DNA of 64,000 nt from Adineta ricciae (Eukaryota; Rotifera; Eurotatoria; Adinetida; Adinetidae): assembly GCA_905250025.1 (NCBI GenBank), contig CAJNOJ010000009.1, positions 310,001 through 374,000 of the forward strand, read 5' to 3'. The notes under the pieces were generated by a model. It was not told the DNA's origin. It saw only the letters and a program-made list of their open reading frames with translations, and ran no database searches. How positions within the stretch are numbered: the stretch's first letter is position 1; every line of letters begins with the position of its first letter. This document shows, piece by piece, positions 1-10,510 of this stretch. The translations under genes and the position numbers were made by a program.

Positions 1-19
1 TACGAACCGTTTGTTCTAG

Positions 20-499
20 GACGAAATAAGCATGCATCAGCGGTGACGTGGGTTCAAGTTGTATTGAACTATGTTGTTAGCTCAGGCGATGATGGCATGG
101 TGAAATTATGGGACTTAGAAACGGGAGATTTCATTCGAAATCTCGTTAAACTAGAGTCAACCGGAAATGGAGGTGAGAATTGTTTCTATGTCGAGAGAAA
201 AGCATGATTTACGTCAAAGAAAAAGATAGATCTACTCGAATGAACTAAACTTAGTCAATCGGAAGTCGGAATTTCATATAATTTCCGTTGAAAACAAAAA
301 AAGAAAGATTAACTTCGACTATCTGCGACATATTTATCCTAATTTCCGTAATGTAATAACGATTTCTTTTTGCATAGGTGTTGTATGGCGTATTAAATGT
401 ACAGATTCCGCCTTAGTATGTGCAGCCGGCAGTCGAAATAGCACCGAAGATACCAAAGTGATTATGCTCGACTTTGATCGTACGACGATCTGTTCATAA
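20..499 (+). CDS. FBXW7: FBXW7-like F-box/WD40 protein, 3' end only
   Basis: This is the C-terminal end of an SCF ubiquitin-ligase substrate receptor of the FBXW7/archipelago/SEL-10 family, which recognises phosphodegrons for ubiquitination. Two exons are visible: 20-172 (preceded by an acceptor TAG at 17-19) and 378-499, joined in phase 1 across an intron of about 205 bp with GTGAGA donor and ATAG acceptor. The first encodes the last WD40 blade ([18 protein letters not shown], then IRNL). The second encodes the conserved tail [26 protein letters not shown] and a stop. The tail lines up without gaps with the animal FBXW7 C-terminus as I know it. The F-box and the other blades lie to the left of the window. 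FBXW7 is clearly the best family match. Confidence 0.88.
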
Positions 500-1759
500 T
501 GTATTTGTACGTGTAAATGTGTGCGCGTGTTCCTATTATTATTATTTTTTTTGTCTTTAATTATATAAATATAGATTTTAAAACGTTTGTCAAATGCCTC
601 TAGATATCGCTCCTCCTTCTTTCGATTTGTATTATGTTTCTGTCATCTATTGTTGTTGTTGTTGTTATTATTATTGTTGTTTGTTTATTTTTCGTTTAGT
701 TACTTCTGCTTATGATTATTTTTTGTTCTCATCGATCGATTTGTTGTGTGCCAATTGTTCATCTTTCTTTCTTGTCGGTCTTCCTTCTTCTCTCCCTTTA
801 CATCGTCATGCGTATCCTCTTCGTTTTTTTTTATATATTATCCCTATAGTTACGATCACTAGCATTATTATCAACATCATCTTGTCACACAAAACACGTC
901 TTCGTCCATTAGTAAGAGAAGAAGAACGCGACAAAACATTTATACACGTGTATGAAAAGAAAAATAATAAACTTTGACTAGTTTTTTTTGATACATATCT
1001 TTTGTTGATTTCAACTGATCGAACTGGAATGCACTTGTCACAAGTATGAAACGGTCGATTTAAGTTCCATACAGAAACCAATCGGATGGCTTGAACATGA
1101 GGGGAAGATGTTTATTTTTAACATATCGAATAAGAAAGTGATGCTGAATGATTAAATATTTTCTTGATTAAACTGCATATTCATATTAGTCATGTTGTAT
1201 TAAGTTGTCAAAATGTTGATAACATGTCGCACTGTTTTTGGCATTCGCATGTTTTGATAATAAGGCTGTACTATAGAGATGCTCTCGTGAATATATGGCT
1301 CATGACAAAGTTGCTTTGCAGAACATTTTATCATTTCAAAATATCATTAGCTAAAAACAGTCAGAAAAATGTCATAATATTAACAGTTTTGTTGACGGGC
1401 GCGGTTACAATTTCCAGGCTTTCTTTTTTACTCCTGTTTGCACTTGTACAACTCTACTTTAAATGTCTTCTAGAGAGAATCATTTTGTAAGACCATAATG
1501 ACTGCATGGTTCTTCGAATTTTAGTGAAACTATTTGGTTAAGTGAGACGGCAATCAGGTCCCCTTAGTGCACTTTTAACTAGTACTGCTAGAGATCAGCA
1601 TAGATCTGAAGCCGTTTTGATTTCGTTTGTTTATATCTTTAGTCCCAAACCTCTAGAAGATATGTCATGTCTCTTATAAACGAGAGCAGACGTTGAATTA
1701 TCTTTGTATTATAGTCCACGATTCGTTTAGATTGCACTATACTTCAGTTTATTGTAATA
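500..1759. other. intergenic, no gene seen
   Basis: This AT-rich spacer holds the 3' UTR of the FBXW7-like gene and the upstream region of the first receptor gene. The short open frames here (around 594-977 and 1164-1490) are biased in composition and have no recognisable domain. A TATA-like TTATAAAC at about 1674-1681 lies roughly 80 bases before the receptor ATG and may be its core promoter. Confidence 0.5.
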
Positions 1760-2838
1760 ATGTCCTCATCGTCAACTGTTCAACAACTTAATTTCATCAC
1801 TCAAGAATTGAACATCTATGTTGCACTTCTCATCTTCGCCACAGGTGTCATCGGCGGACTCCTCAACATTATCATCTTCTCATCGCTCAAGACCTTTCGA
1901 CAAACATCCACAGGATTCTATCTCATCGTCACTTCTATCTTTAACGTTGGCCAAGCCTTGTCGGCCCTCAGCACACGAATTCTCGAGACGGGCTTTACCG
2001 TCTCCATCACCCATCTCTCATGGTCATGTAAACTTCGCACAGTTCTCTCTCAGTCATGTGTACTCATCTCCTTGACCAACATGTCGTTGGCAACTATCGA
2101 TCAGTTTCTGTCGATGAGTAGTCGTCGACACTGGAGTAGTCTGAAACTCGCTCGTCGTCATTCGATGTTGAGTTGTTGTGTGTGGGCGTTTCATGGGATC
2201 TTTGCAGTGATCTACTGGGATGTGATCAATGGTGTGTGTACAACAGCGAATGGTTCGGTCTATCGTCGATATTTGTCTTACTTTTACACTCCAGTATTAC
2301 TCGGATGTTTACCGATAGTTGTAATGGTCACATTTTCAGTGTTGGCATTTGTTAAGAGTCGAAGACTAGCTCGCCGTCAAGTGAATATCGTTCGACTGAG
2401 TCATGAACGACAGTTGACTGCGATGGCATTGTTTCAAGTGGCGTTCATTGTATTCGCATCGGTGCCCTTTGGGGTTTACACGATTTATGACTTGATTACT
2501 ATCGTTACCAATGCAGAAGTCGCTGCACAACGTCGTTTGATCGGTACGATTGCTGCTTTGCTGTACTATGAACAGTTTGCTGTAAGTAGTGTAATAGTGT
2601 ATAACTAATATTTAACTTAGGATGTCTCTTATAGAGTCCATTCTATATATTTTGCTGTGTATCAAAACGGTTTCGAAAGCAACTAATCTATGTATTATTC
2701 AAAATACATGTAAATTGGATGCAAAAAGTATGGAATCGAGTTAATCATAATCGAATAGCACCGAATTTAGAAATGACCAGTGTGGACGACATTGGTGGAA
2801 CACGAATTGTTAGTAAGGATTCATGTGTGGCATTATAA
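1760..2838 (+). CDS. rhodopsin-like 7TM receptor, copy 1
   Basis: Two exons, 1760-2581 and 2635-2838, give 341 residues. The 53 bp intron (GTAAGT...TTATAG) is phase 0. Reading through it would stop at residue 282 inside TM7; splicing restores a normal end to TM7 and a tail (SPFYIFCCVSKRFRKQ, then about 50 residues). Seven hydrophobic segments are visible: TM1 near 20-42, TM2 55-78, TM3 90-115, TM4 135-155, TM5 175-200, TM6 218-242, TM7 256-285. The DRY motif after TM3 is replaced (ATIDQFLSMSSRRHW). The N-terminus is short, without a signal peptide. This matches the divergent rhodopsin-like receptors expanded in bdelloid rotifers, probably chemosensory or peptide receptors; the ligand is unknown. 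It is nearly identical to the copy at 4420. Confidence 0.85.
2582..2634 (+). other. 53 bp intron in receptor copy 1
   Basis: Donor GTAAGT at 2582 and acceptor TTATAG ending at 2634. Removing it joins a frame ending YYEQFA to SPFYIFCC, the expected end of TM7. A second AG at 2619-2620 gives the wrong frame. The intron is almost unchanged in the other copy (5251-5303). Confidence 0.85.
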
Positions 2839-4419
2839 TCAGGTCTCGAAATTTTGGAATGTAACTATCGCTTTTCTTTTTACGTATACATGAATTTTAA
2901 TATACGAAATAAAATGATGCTGCCCCATAAATAAGCATCGACTATTTTTACGGCCAAATTAATTAAGCTTGATACTATAAAAAGGCTGATCTGTGTACGT
3001 CACGAACCTAGTATTAGTTTTAAATCACTTAGTATATAATACGAAAAAGCGACTCAGGCACCTCTTTGTCTAGATTCGAAAGGGCTATCCTATCCTATTA
3101 TATAATGTCCTCGTTAAATAATATTCTAAAGTATTGCTGTAGAATACATTTATTACAATTTTACTTAAGCGTCAATAAGGCATTCTACTACAAAGCGCCG
3201 TGCTTCGAATGACTGAACATCATACATTGAGATAAAAATGAAATATAGGATTATCTAAATTCACGAAATTCGTTCCGTCTATCAAGTAAAACAGACTGCG
3301 CTTCGAACTCATTGTGACGTTCGGAAATTTTAGATCTAGATCCTCTAATAGTGAGGATTAATACAGATGAGTAATGTTCTTATTCATTGATTATCTCATC
3401 GCCATCTTGTCTGATGCGAAGTAAGATGATGAGTTTTCAGTCGAGTTGAGTTCTTTTCTGCAAAGCTCTCTGTATATCTGAATAATTACCACACTTTTCC
3501 CGGTCTGTTGTGTCGAACAAAGCGGTCTATTCATGCACATAATTTATGTGATGATTACCAATCCTTTTCAAAGACAAATTCCATGCTTTTTAAAATATTT
3601 TCTCATCCCGAATTGAAAGAGAAACTCTTTGTTCAGCTCCATAGTATTTTAGACATTTTTATTACGACTATTTTGTTTATTATAAAAATATGCACGAGCA
3701 AACGATTACCGAGTTACTTGGCTATTCTTCTTGAAATCATGCGTTCATGTCATCGGTGAAGAAAACTATTTAACAGATATTCACTTGGGAAGTCTAAAAT
3801 CTTCACATATGTGACTAAGTCAATGTTTCCTGTTTTTTTTTCGAAGTTCTGTACATCTGTGATGTTCAGTTTTAGCATTTATCTGCCTTTTTAAAAATAA
3901 ACTGTGTGCTTTTTTACAGTTGGTCGTTATATAAATGGGAAGGGCTACTTTTGCAACGTGATTCTCGAGCGTAGTTATTTTTATGATAATTATCCGCATG
4001 GAACTCGGGAGAATCTTTTTATCTAAATTTTTTCAGCATTCTGAATGTCATGACCCTCATCTCAGTATAGAATCAAACAATTTCTCGATACTTTCAAACA
4101 CACACGGTTCCCCTTATATAGCCTGCCGGCATTCATCTCTTCGCTTTATAATGACACCAACGTTTCATTAAATACATCTCTTTTCCTGTTTTCATACTAA
4201 CCCACATTTTCTTTTCATTAGAGCAATAACAAAACTTGCACTCTAGTGTCAATATTTCATGATTTTTATCTAGTCTAAACAATGGAATCATCACGTGAGC
4301 CATAATTCATACAACAACGTAATACACCCAGCGCTTCTCGGTTCAAAAGAGCATTCATCTACCAATTTTTTCATCTGAATCTTTCTCTAATTCATAAGCT
4401 TATTTTAGACTCTAAAAGC
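2839..4419. other. spacer between receptor copies, no gene seen
   Basis: AT-rich sequence without a convincing coding exon. Frames of 62-83 codons at 3508 and 3983 show no recognisable domain. Apart from the last part of the receptor exon, this spacer does not resemble the flanks of the second receptor copy, so the duplication does not obviously extend into it. Confidence 0.5.
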
Positions 4420-5510
4420 ATGTTGTCCCCGCCATCCTCGCTAGCTATTCATCAACTTGATATCATCATTGAAGAATTAAACATCTATGTTGCACTTCTC
4501 ATCTTCGCCACAGGTGTCATCGGCGGACTCCTCAACATTATCATCTTCTCATCGCTCAAGACCTTTCGACAAACATCCACAGGATTCTATCTCATCGTCA
4601 CTTCTATCTTTAACGTTGGCCAAGCCTTGTCGGCCCTCAGCACACGAATTCTCGAGACGGGCTTTACCGTCTCCATCACCCATCTCTCATGGTCATGTAA
4701 ACTTCGCACAGTTCTCTCTCAGTCATGTGTGCTCATCTCCTTGACCAACATGTCGTTGGCAACTATCGATCAGTTTCTGTCGATGAGTAGTCGTCGACAC
4801 TGGAGTAATCTGAAACTCGCTCGTCGTCATTCGATGTTGAGTTGTTGTGTGTGGGCGTTTCATGGGATCTTTGCAGTGATCTACTGGGATGTGATCAATG
4901 GTGTGTGTACAACAGCGAACGGTTCGGTCTATCGTCGATATTTGTCTTACTTTTACACTCCAGTATTACTTGGATGCTTACCGATCGTTGTAATGGTCAC
5001 ATTTTCAGTGTTGGCATTTGTTAAGAGTCGAAGACTAGCTCGCCGTCAAGTGAATATCGTTCGACTGAGTCATGAACGACAGTTGACTGCGATGGCATTG
5101 TTTCAAGTGGCGTTCATTGTGTTTGCATCTACACCGTATACAACTTACACGATTTACGACTTGAATACGGTCGTTACCAATGCAGAAGTCGCTGCACAAC
5201 GTCGTTTGATCGGTACGATTACTGTTTTGCTGTACTATGAACAGTTTGCTGTAAGTAGTGTAATAGTGTATAACTAATATTTTACTTAGGATGTCTCTTA
5301 TAGAGTTCATTCTATATATTTTGCTGTGTATCGAAGCGGTTTCGAAAGCAACTGATATTTGTTCTGTTCAAGATTCATATGACTTGGCTACGACGAGTTT
5401 TTAACAGTACAAAAACTAATCGGATTGCACCAAAATCGGAATCGACTGGTGATGGACATTGTGGCCGACCAAACATCAGTATTCATGATGTTGCCGTTGG
5501 AGCATCATAA
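4420..5510 (+). CDS. rhodopsin-like 7TM receptor, copy 2
   Basis: Exons 4420-5250 and 5304-5510 (53 bp phase-0 intron) encode 345 residues. The seven-helix core is almost the same as in copy 1, including the replaced DRY motif and the FYIFCCVSKRFRKQL ending of TM7. Three regions differ: the first 20 or so residues (MLSPPSSLAIHQLDIIIEEL here), a cluster in the TM6/extracellular-loop-3 region (TPYTTYTIYDLNTVV here, VPFGVYTIYDLITIV in copy 1), and most of the cytoplasmic tail after KIH. The retained open frame, conserved splice sites and intact tail suggest both copies are functional. Different termini and loop 3 could mean different ligands or signalling partners; that is inference. Confidence 0.85.
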
Positions 5511-6036
5511 ATATTGTAAAATGGCAGCAGAACGATATAACAATTCAAGGAAATCATACGCACATTCTCATCTGAACATATGTATATTCTATTCTTTCTT
5601 TTGTTTTGAGTATGAATCATCGAGATGATCCTCAGAAACGTGTCAAGATGAACTGAAGTGGGAGCCAATTGTTCAATCTAATTCAGCATTGTGTTATACT
5701 AGCTATATTATATTCAGACTGATAAGTTGATCATACTAACAGCTGCAAAGAGACTAGATACGGAAAGGTGTCGATTGGCATTTCATTAGTTAAGATGTTC
5801 TCTTATATCCTTCAAGACAGAATATTGTGGCATGAAGAGATGGGTAAGAACGTGCTTGATCACAATGAATTGACATAATTAAAATCAATTTAAAAAATAT
5901 TTGTGAGATCTATCTAGTCTAATCGGAAAAGATCGGGAAATTTATTTGAAAACGAAAAGAAAGAAGAAGAAATAATAATTATTATCATATAACTTTTTTT
6001 TGCTTCGAATTTATTTGACAAAATACAAAGGTATGA
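5511..6036. other. intergenic, no gene seen
   Basis: Convergent spacer between receptor copy 2 (plus) and the bHLH gene (minus). It should contain both 3' UTRs. I see no coding exon or RNA gene. Confidence 0.45.
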
Positions 6037-6819
6037 CTACAAACAAGATGACGGATGAGAATGATGATGCTGTTGATGATGATGATGATTTTTTGCAGCG
6101 TCTAGCATGTCAAACATTAAATTAATATAATCAATTGCTGACTTCAATGTTTCTGAACGTGATAATTTATTTCGTGCGAATTCCGTAACTGGTAAAACTT
6201 TTCTCAGATCTTCAAATGCTCGATTGAGTTTCAACATGCGTCGTTTTTCACGTTGAGTAGCTTCGGCACGTTGTACACCATTTAAAACACGTTTTCGTTT
6301 TCGCTTCGAACCATTTGGACGTGTTTGACGACGTTGTCCTGATGTTGCTATTGCAGCTTTATTATTATTCATATTCATCGAATTATTATTGTGATGCACT
6401 CGCTTACCAACGTGGTATGTGGAATCTTCATCGTCGTCATCGTCATCATCATCGTCTGAGCCTTCCTCCACATCATTTTCATCATTGTCGGAATTCAAAA
6501 CTGTTGTTTGATAAGGCATATAGAATGTACTAGTATGGACATTCTCATGAGGCACACGATACACATCAGATATTAAGTCTCCATGATTGGTTAGATGATA
6601 GGATGTGAGTGGTGGTGGAGACGACGTCTGATGATGTTGAGCATGATGATCACCGTCAGATATTCCATTAAACCATGTAGCCGAAGTGGAATAGGCGGAT
6701 GGATGTTGATATGCAACTGATGGAAGTGAAGTCGATGATGTTGGACCAAGGTCCTCATATTGGGAATAGTACGCCAGTTTTAGATGAGTTTTGATCGAGC
6801 TAGAAGAGAGAAAACATGG
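6037..6819 (-). CDS. bHLH transcription factor (group A type)
   Basis: The minus-strand frame stays open from the stop at 6037 to an ATG at 6817-6819, giving 260 residues. A start at 6564 would be GTG and is internal. A good acceptor (TTTTCTCTCTTCTAG, ending at about 6800) lies 20 bases inside that frame, so the exon may instead begin at 6799 with an upstream first exon not found. Near residues 180-240 there is a basic region (RAEATQREKRRML) followed by two helices (NRAFEDLRKVLP and LSRSETLKSAIDYINLM), a DNA-binding and dimerisation bHLH domain. It is preceded by an acidic Asp run and a basic KRKRKR stretch, probably a nuclear localisation signal, and followed by a His-rich tail. The exact subfamily is not clear; it is not the same family as its neighbour at 7722. 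Confidence 0.78.
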   Translation of the reverse strand, partial: PCFLSSSSIKTHLKLAYYSQYEDLGPTSSTSLPSVAYQHPSAYSTSATWFNGISDGDHHAQHHQTSSPPPLTSYHLTNHGDLISDVYRVPHENVHTSTFYMPYQTTVLNSDNDENDVEEGSDDDDDDDDDEDSTYHVGKRVHHNNNSMNMNNNKAAIATSGQRRQTRPNGSKRKRKRVLNGVQRAEATQREKRRMLKLNRAFEDLRKVLPVTEFARNKLSRSETLKSAIDYINLMFDMLDAAKNHHHHQQHHHSHPSSCL

Positions 6820-7721
6820 ATTAATGGATATTTTGTTTGTCGTTGATTAAAACGGCATCAGTTTGTTCTCAAACAGTCTAAAATCTGTTGCGCACTCTGA
6901 AGAATCAATAGTCATCAACAAGTAACTTGCTCTTTTTTTTTGTCTCCCAGTTGTTACCTTAATTTCTCGTTGTCGTCGGAAGTGAAACGATTGATTCGGC
7001 AAAGGAAAGAGAAAAGGTAAATGACTTGTGATGCTATTGATTGGATAGATTGAGAGAAAAAAGTCGATCATTATTTGATCGTTTTCATCTCTTTTCTATT
7101 GGCTATCATTACCTGCGAAAAAATACGGCATTCCACCAATGTCTGCATTGATTTTCTCATTTGATATGAAAATTTTCTTTTTCTTCCTTTTCTTTTACAA
7201 AAGATCTATTGGAAAGACAACGACAGAATGGTCACAGCTGGCCATTCGATAGAAAGACGACGAGCACGATTGGCATCAGCAGTGCATCTCAAATAAATCG
7301 AAACATTACAATAAAAATTATGTCATGATAAGAGAGGAACATGTGAAGATACGGTTAGCTAAACATTATGTTTGACCATGATCATCAATTTAATGCTAGG
7401 AAACGTGGACACACACCTGTATTGTTAAATGATTTGATTCTTTGATCTTTGAAATCAAATGAAATTATTCTTGGTCAATTAATTCAAGAGTTTTGCTTCG
7501 TGCGGCATTGAGTAGCATATCATTTCTTTCTCATCAGAAAACAAAAAAAAAGACTTTCAAATCAAAGTCACACAGCAGGCTTAAAATGAAAAAAAAACGC
7601 TTCAATGAACATGTACATACACGTGTGTCTACATGCGTGTGTGTGTGTGTGTGATATTTTAATCAATAAAAAGGAGAGAAAAGAAAATAGGATCAAGAAT
7701 GACCTGAAGGAAAGTTACATT
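6820..7721. other. spacer between two bHLH genes
   Basis: AT-rich region upstream of the first bHLH gene and downstream of the second. A short GT run lies at about 7637-7651. It may contain a 5' exon of the gene ending at 6037, but I could not identify one. Confidence 0.4.
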
Positions 7722-8402
7722 CTAGTCAATCACACTTCCACAACTTGTTGGTGTATCATCACAAATCGATGATGAATGTGTTTGATAAGTACATGATTTC
7801 GTCCATTGACTTAAGACAACGTTCGCGTTTAGGGAGGCTTCGTCCACTGTTTTACCACTGAGAACGAGCTCTGTCATGAATGCAATGTAGATGATGGCTA
7901 GTCGAAGTGTTTCGATGCGAGATAACTTTTTTTCATAAGCAAATATTGGAACAATTTCGCGCAGTTGATCGAATGCTTCGTTTAAACTAAACATACGTCG
8001 ACGTTCACGAACATTCGCCGCACGACGTTGAGCAACACTGGCTGTGCGATGTCGCGAGGATTTGACTTTTCCATTTCGACTGATAATAAGTGGCGGATTC
8101 CGAACTGTAGTCGGCGTCACTGACCATTGTGGATCACACGGATAATATGCATGAGAATAGCAATCGTTTGTTATCGATCCTGTTGGTTGAGAAAAATGAT
8201 AGTCACTCATCAGTGTTGTTAATGACTTCAAATTTTCATTCGCTCTGTTGTCATTCATGCCATCATCGTCAAACATCATCATTGTCGTGAAGGTCGACAA
8301 AGTGCTGAGAGAGATATTATGAAATGCAATGATTATAGTTTGACGAAAGGCGGGTTCTGAAGTTGACCAAGCTGACGCCTTATTGAATGTGATAATAAAC
8401 AA
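7722..8402 (-). CDS. FERD3L: FERD3L/Fer3-like bHLH transcription factor
   Basis: Single-exon frame of 226 residues. The bHLH domain near 125-185 reads [20 protein letters not shown] for basic region and helix 1, then [17 protein letters not shown] and YIAFMTEL for loop and helix 2. That is close to the FERD3L/Fer3 domain of animals, a neural and mesodermal class A bHLH factor that binds E-boxes as a heterodimer with E proteins. The start is uncertain: the ATG at 8402 begins a hydrophobic, poorly conserved stretch, while the MMMFDDDG methionines near 8280 are a plausible alternative. A TATA-like CATATAAG on the minus strand near 8419-8427 is so close to the first ATG that the downstream start may be the true one. 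No intron interrupts the domain. Confidence 0.88.
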   Translation of the reverse strand: MFIITFNKASAWSTSEPAFRQTIIIAFHNISLSTLSTFTTMMMFDDDGMNDNRANENLKSLTTLMSDYHFSQPTGSITNDCYSHAYYPCDPQWSVTPTTVRNPPLIISRNGKVKSSRHRTASVAQRRAANVRERRRMFSLNEAFDQLREIVPIFAYEKKLSRIETLRLAIIYIAFMTELVLSGKTVDEASLNANVVLSQWTKSCTYQTHSSSICDDTPTSCGSVID

Positions 8403-8714
8403 CTGGTATGTTACTCTTATATGGTGAATTCCAGTTTTTCTTATGTCAGGGCGATATGTGCCGCGTTAAACTTCGTTTAATTTGATATTCGGAAAGAAAT
8501 TTTAAGTGGAAATTTATGATGACTTTGATAAAACGATTAGCGGTCGCGGTATGATGCTTTCTTTGATACTCATCAATGATGTTACTGATTTTTTCAGTTA
8601 GTTCGCTTCTGTTAGACATGTATTTGGTCTTTTTCGTAATTTCAAAGAAAAAATTTCATTTTCAAGCGTGGTTATATAGAAATGTTAGTATTTTCCGGTG
8701 GAGAATCGCCGTCT
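8403..8714. other. short intergenic spacer
   Basis: Upstream region of the FERD3L-like gene and 3' flank of the secreted-protein locus, both on the minus strand. No coding exon seen. Confidence 0.4.
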
Positions 8715-9116
8715 CTAATTTTCGTAATCATTATTACGATCAGGAACAATGGGTGGTGGACGATTGCGTCGATCCCCATCACGATTGACAGTATTATATC
8801 GATTACGATCAATGTAAGGAGTGGCACTAGTTGGATCTCGTCCATCATATCCATTACCAATTTCATAGTTTTCAAATTCACTCCAACTATTGATATCTGG
8901 ACAGAATCGATGCGTACCGGTGTTGCGATAGAGTGGAAAGGATGGTTCACATCGTTCCTCTAATCAAACGACGTAATGTTACATGAATGAGAAAGAAAGA
9001 CGAAGTCAGGCAGAACTTACCGTAGTCTTCTCGTGCTTCCCGTTTTTGTTCTTCGCATTTGGTCGAACCGGGATGAAATAGTGTTCGTTTCAAGAATCGA
9101 TTCGCATTGGCTGAAT
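8715..9116 (-). CDS. second exon pair (4-5) of the secreted-protein locus, no signal exon of its own
   Basis: Exons 9116-9021 and 8959-8715 repeat the layout of exons 2-3 upstream: FLKRTLFHPGSTKCEEQKRE, then YEERCEPSFPLYRN, then CPDINSWSEFENYEI, ending in an Arg/Asp/Asn-rich tail. Splice sites are good (TATATTTTAG acceptor, GTAAGTTC donor, GATTAG acceptor). Only about 140 bases separate it from the stop of exon 3, with no room for a visible signal-peptide exon. Its acceptor phase is the same as that of exon 2, so exon 1 (10097-10001) can splice straight to it and give an in-frame 145-residue protein. I therefore read it as an alternative 3' cassette, although a decayed tandem duplicate that lost exon 1 is possible. 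Confidence 0.62.
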
Positions 9117-9254
9117 CTAAAATATAAATCAAACAAATGAGAAAGGCTATTTGAAAGGTAATGAGATAATCATCGAAGTAGATATTTATTAATTGAAGAG
9201 AAAAAAGGCTTGGGTGAAGCACAAATAAAAATTTGTAAGCAATGAAGTCCTCGT

Positions 9255-10097
9255 TTAATTATCATCGTCATCATCCAAATACATGGTACGTTTTCTTGCT
9301 CCTGTAACTTTGTCATAGATTTTCTTGCTAACTTCATCAGATGTTGGTAGTTTAGGTAATTTAGGCAAATTCACTTTTGGTTTGAGATCTCCGAATGTTG
9401 CGAGACCATCACGGATTTCGTAGTTCTTAAAAGCATCCCAGGTATTCAAATCAGGACAGTTACGCTGTGAGTTTCTATTACGATAGATCGGGTTGCTTGG
9501 TTCACATCGCTCTTCACTTGAGAAGACGAAAAGAAAAACAGATCGCTTAGAAATACGAAGTTTCCTTTTTTTTTACAAAAGAAAACAAGAGTGATGCCAA
9601 CAACTTACTAATCCTCTTTAGCCTCACGCTTTTGTTCCTCACATTTGGTTAAAGTAGGGTGGAAGACGGTTCGTCGAAGAAAATCGAGCGCTTCCGAACG
9701 ATCTAGAATAGACAGACGAAGTGAGAAAGGAAATGTCTTGAACAAACAAAAAAGACAGTCAGAAAGAATTCTAACTAATATGCGTTCGAAAGAAAGCTAA
9801 AACGACTCGAGTTATCAATCTCACTACGTTATAACCATGTATTTGTGATTTATTCAATGAAAATGAAACGAAAGATTTCATGCGTTCAAACACGAAGAAG
9901 AGATTGCAGAGTCGAACGAATGAATTCATAACACGTTCGGTAGGATGAAGATGCGAGGGCGAAAAGCGAGCACGAAGAGAGAAACAAAACGAATCTTTAC
10001 CTTCTTCAAAACTGTCCCCATCATCGGCTTTAACATTGTTGTAGTTGAGAGCCAAAAAGCCAATAAAAACCAAACAAACGATTGAAACTTTCTTCAT
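9255..10097 (-). CDS. small secreted Cys-containing protein, isoform A (exons 1-2-3)
   Basis: Three exons on the minus strand, 10097-10001, 9702-9609 and 9516-9255, give 150 residues with phases that close exactly. Exon 1 is a signal peptide (MKKVSIVCLVFIGFLALNY) followed by an acidic stretch. Exon 2 carries the module FLRRTVFHPTLTKCEEQKRE. Exon 3 carries YEERCEP, a CPDLNTWDAFKNY motif and a basic tail ending in a run of Asp. I do not recognise a named family, but two related units lie next to it (8715-9116 and 10511-10980). It is secreted or luminal by its signal peptide. An AATAAA on the minus strand about 65-70 bases after the stop supports exon 3 as a terminal exon. Confidence 0.72.
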
Positions 10098-10510
10098 ATT
10101 CTACAAACAAGAAAATACATAGACGCTGCAACCATCAATTTACTTCGGATATCTCTACTTGTAATATGTTCGTGTTTGTTGCCGATAGAAGAATCTTATT
10201 GACGTATCTATATGCTCTAGCTGGTACTCGAATAAATAAAAATATCTCATAGACGATTATTCATTGTGTGCTCGAAGGAAAAGCGAGGTGCTGATTAATC
10301 GAAGTGTTGACAAACTTGCATTATATTCCTAATGATATCAGTACCATTCATCTTTTCTACTCGATGAATACTTTTCATCGCGTCAAAGAAAAAGACTAAT
10401 GCTCGAAGGTGTAATCTTCTTTCTATATATGCACGCATCGAATCATTATTTCCATCGCGAGGTATAAAAATCAAGTGTTTATTCATTCTGATATTCATAA
10501 GATTGTAAAG
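10098..10510. promoter_or_regulatory. divergent promoter region of the secreted-protein pair
   Basis: This 413 bp stretch separates the start of the minus-strand gene (10097) from the start of its plus-strand paralogue (10511). A clear TATA box (TATAAAAA at 10463-10470) lies about 41-48 bases before the plus-strand ATG. A shared regulatory region is inferred from the geometry. Confidence 0.5.

Noticed and set aside
594-977. 127-codon plus-strand frame rich in Tyr and Cys
   Set aside because: Composition comes from TTATTATTGTTG-type repeats; no domain, no splice context, lies in the 3' flank of the FBXW7-like gene.
2173-2355. Alternative-frame ORFs inside both receptor genes (also 1818-2075, 4487-4744, 4842-5024)
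   Set aside because: They overlap the receptor frame, are duplicated only because the gene is, and encode Ser/Cys-rich sequence without a domain.
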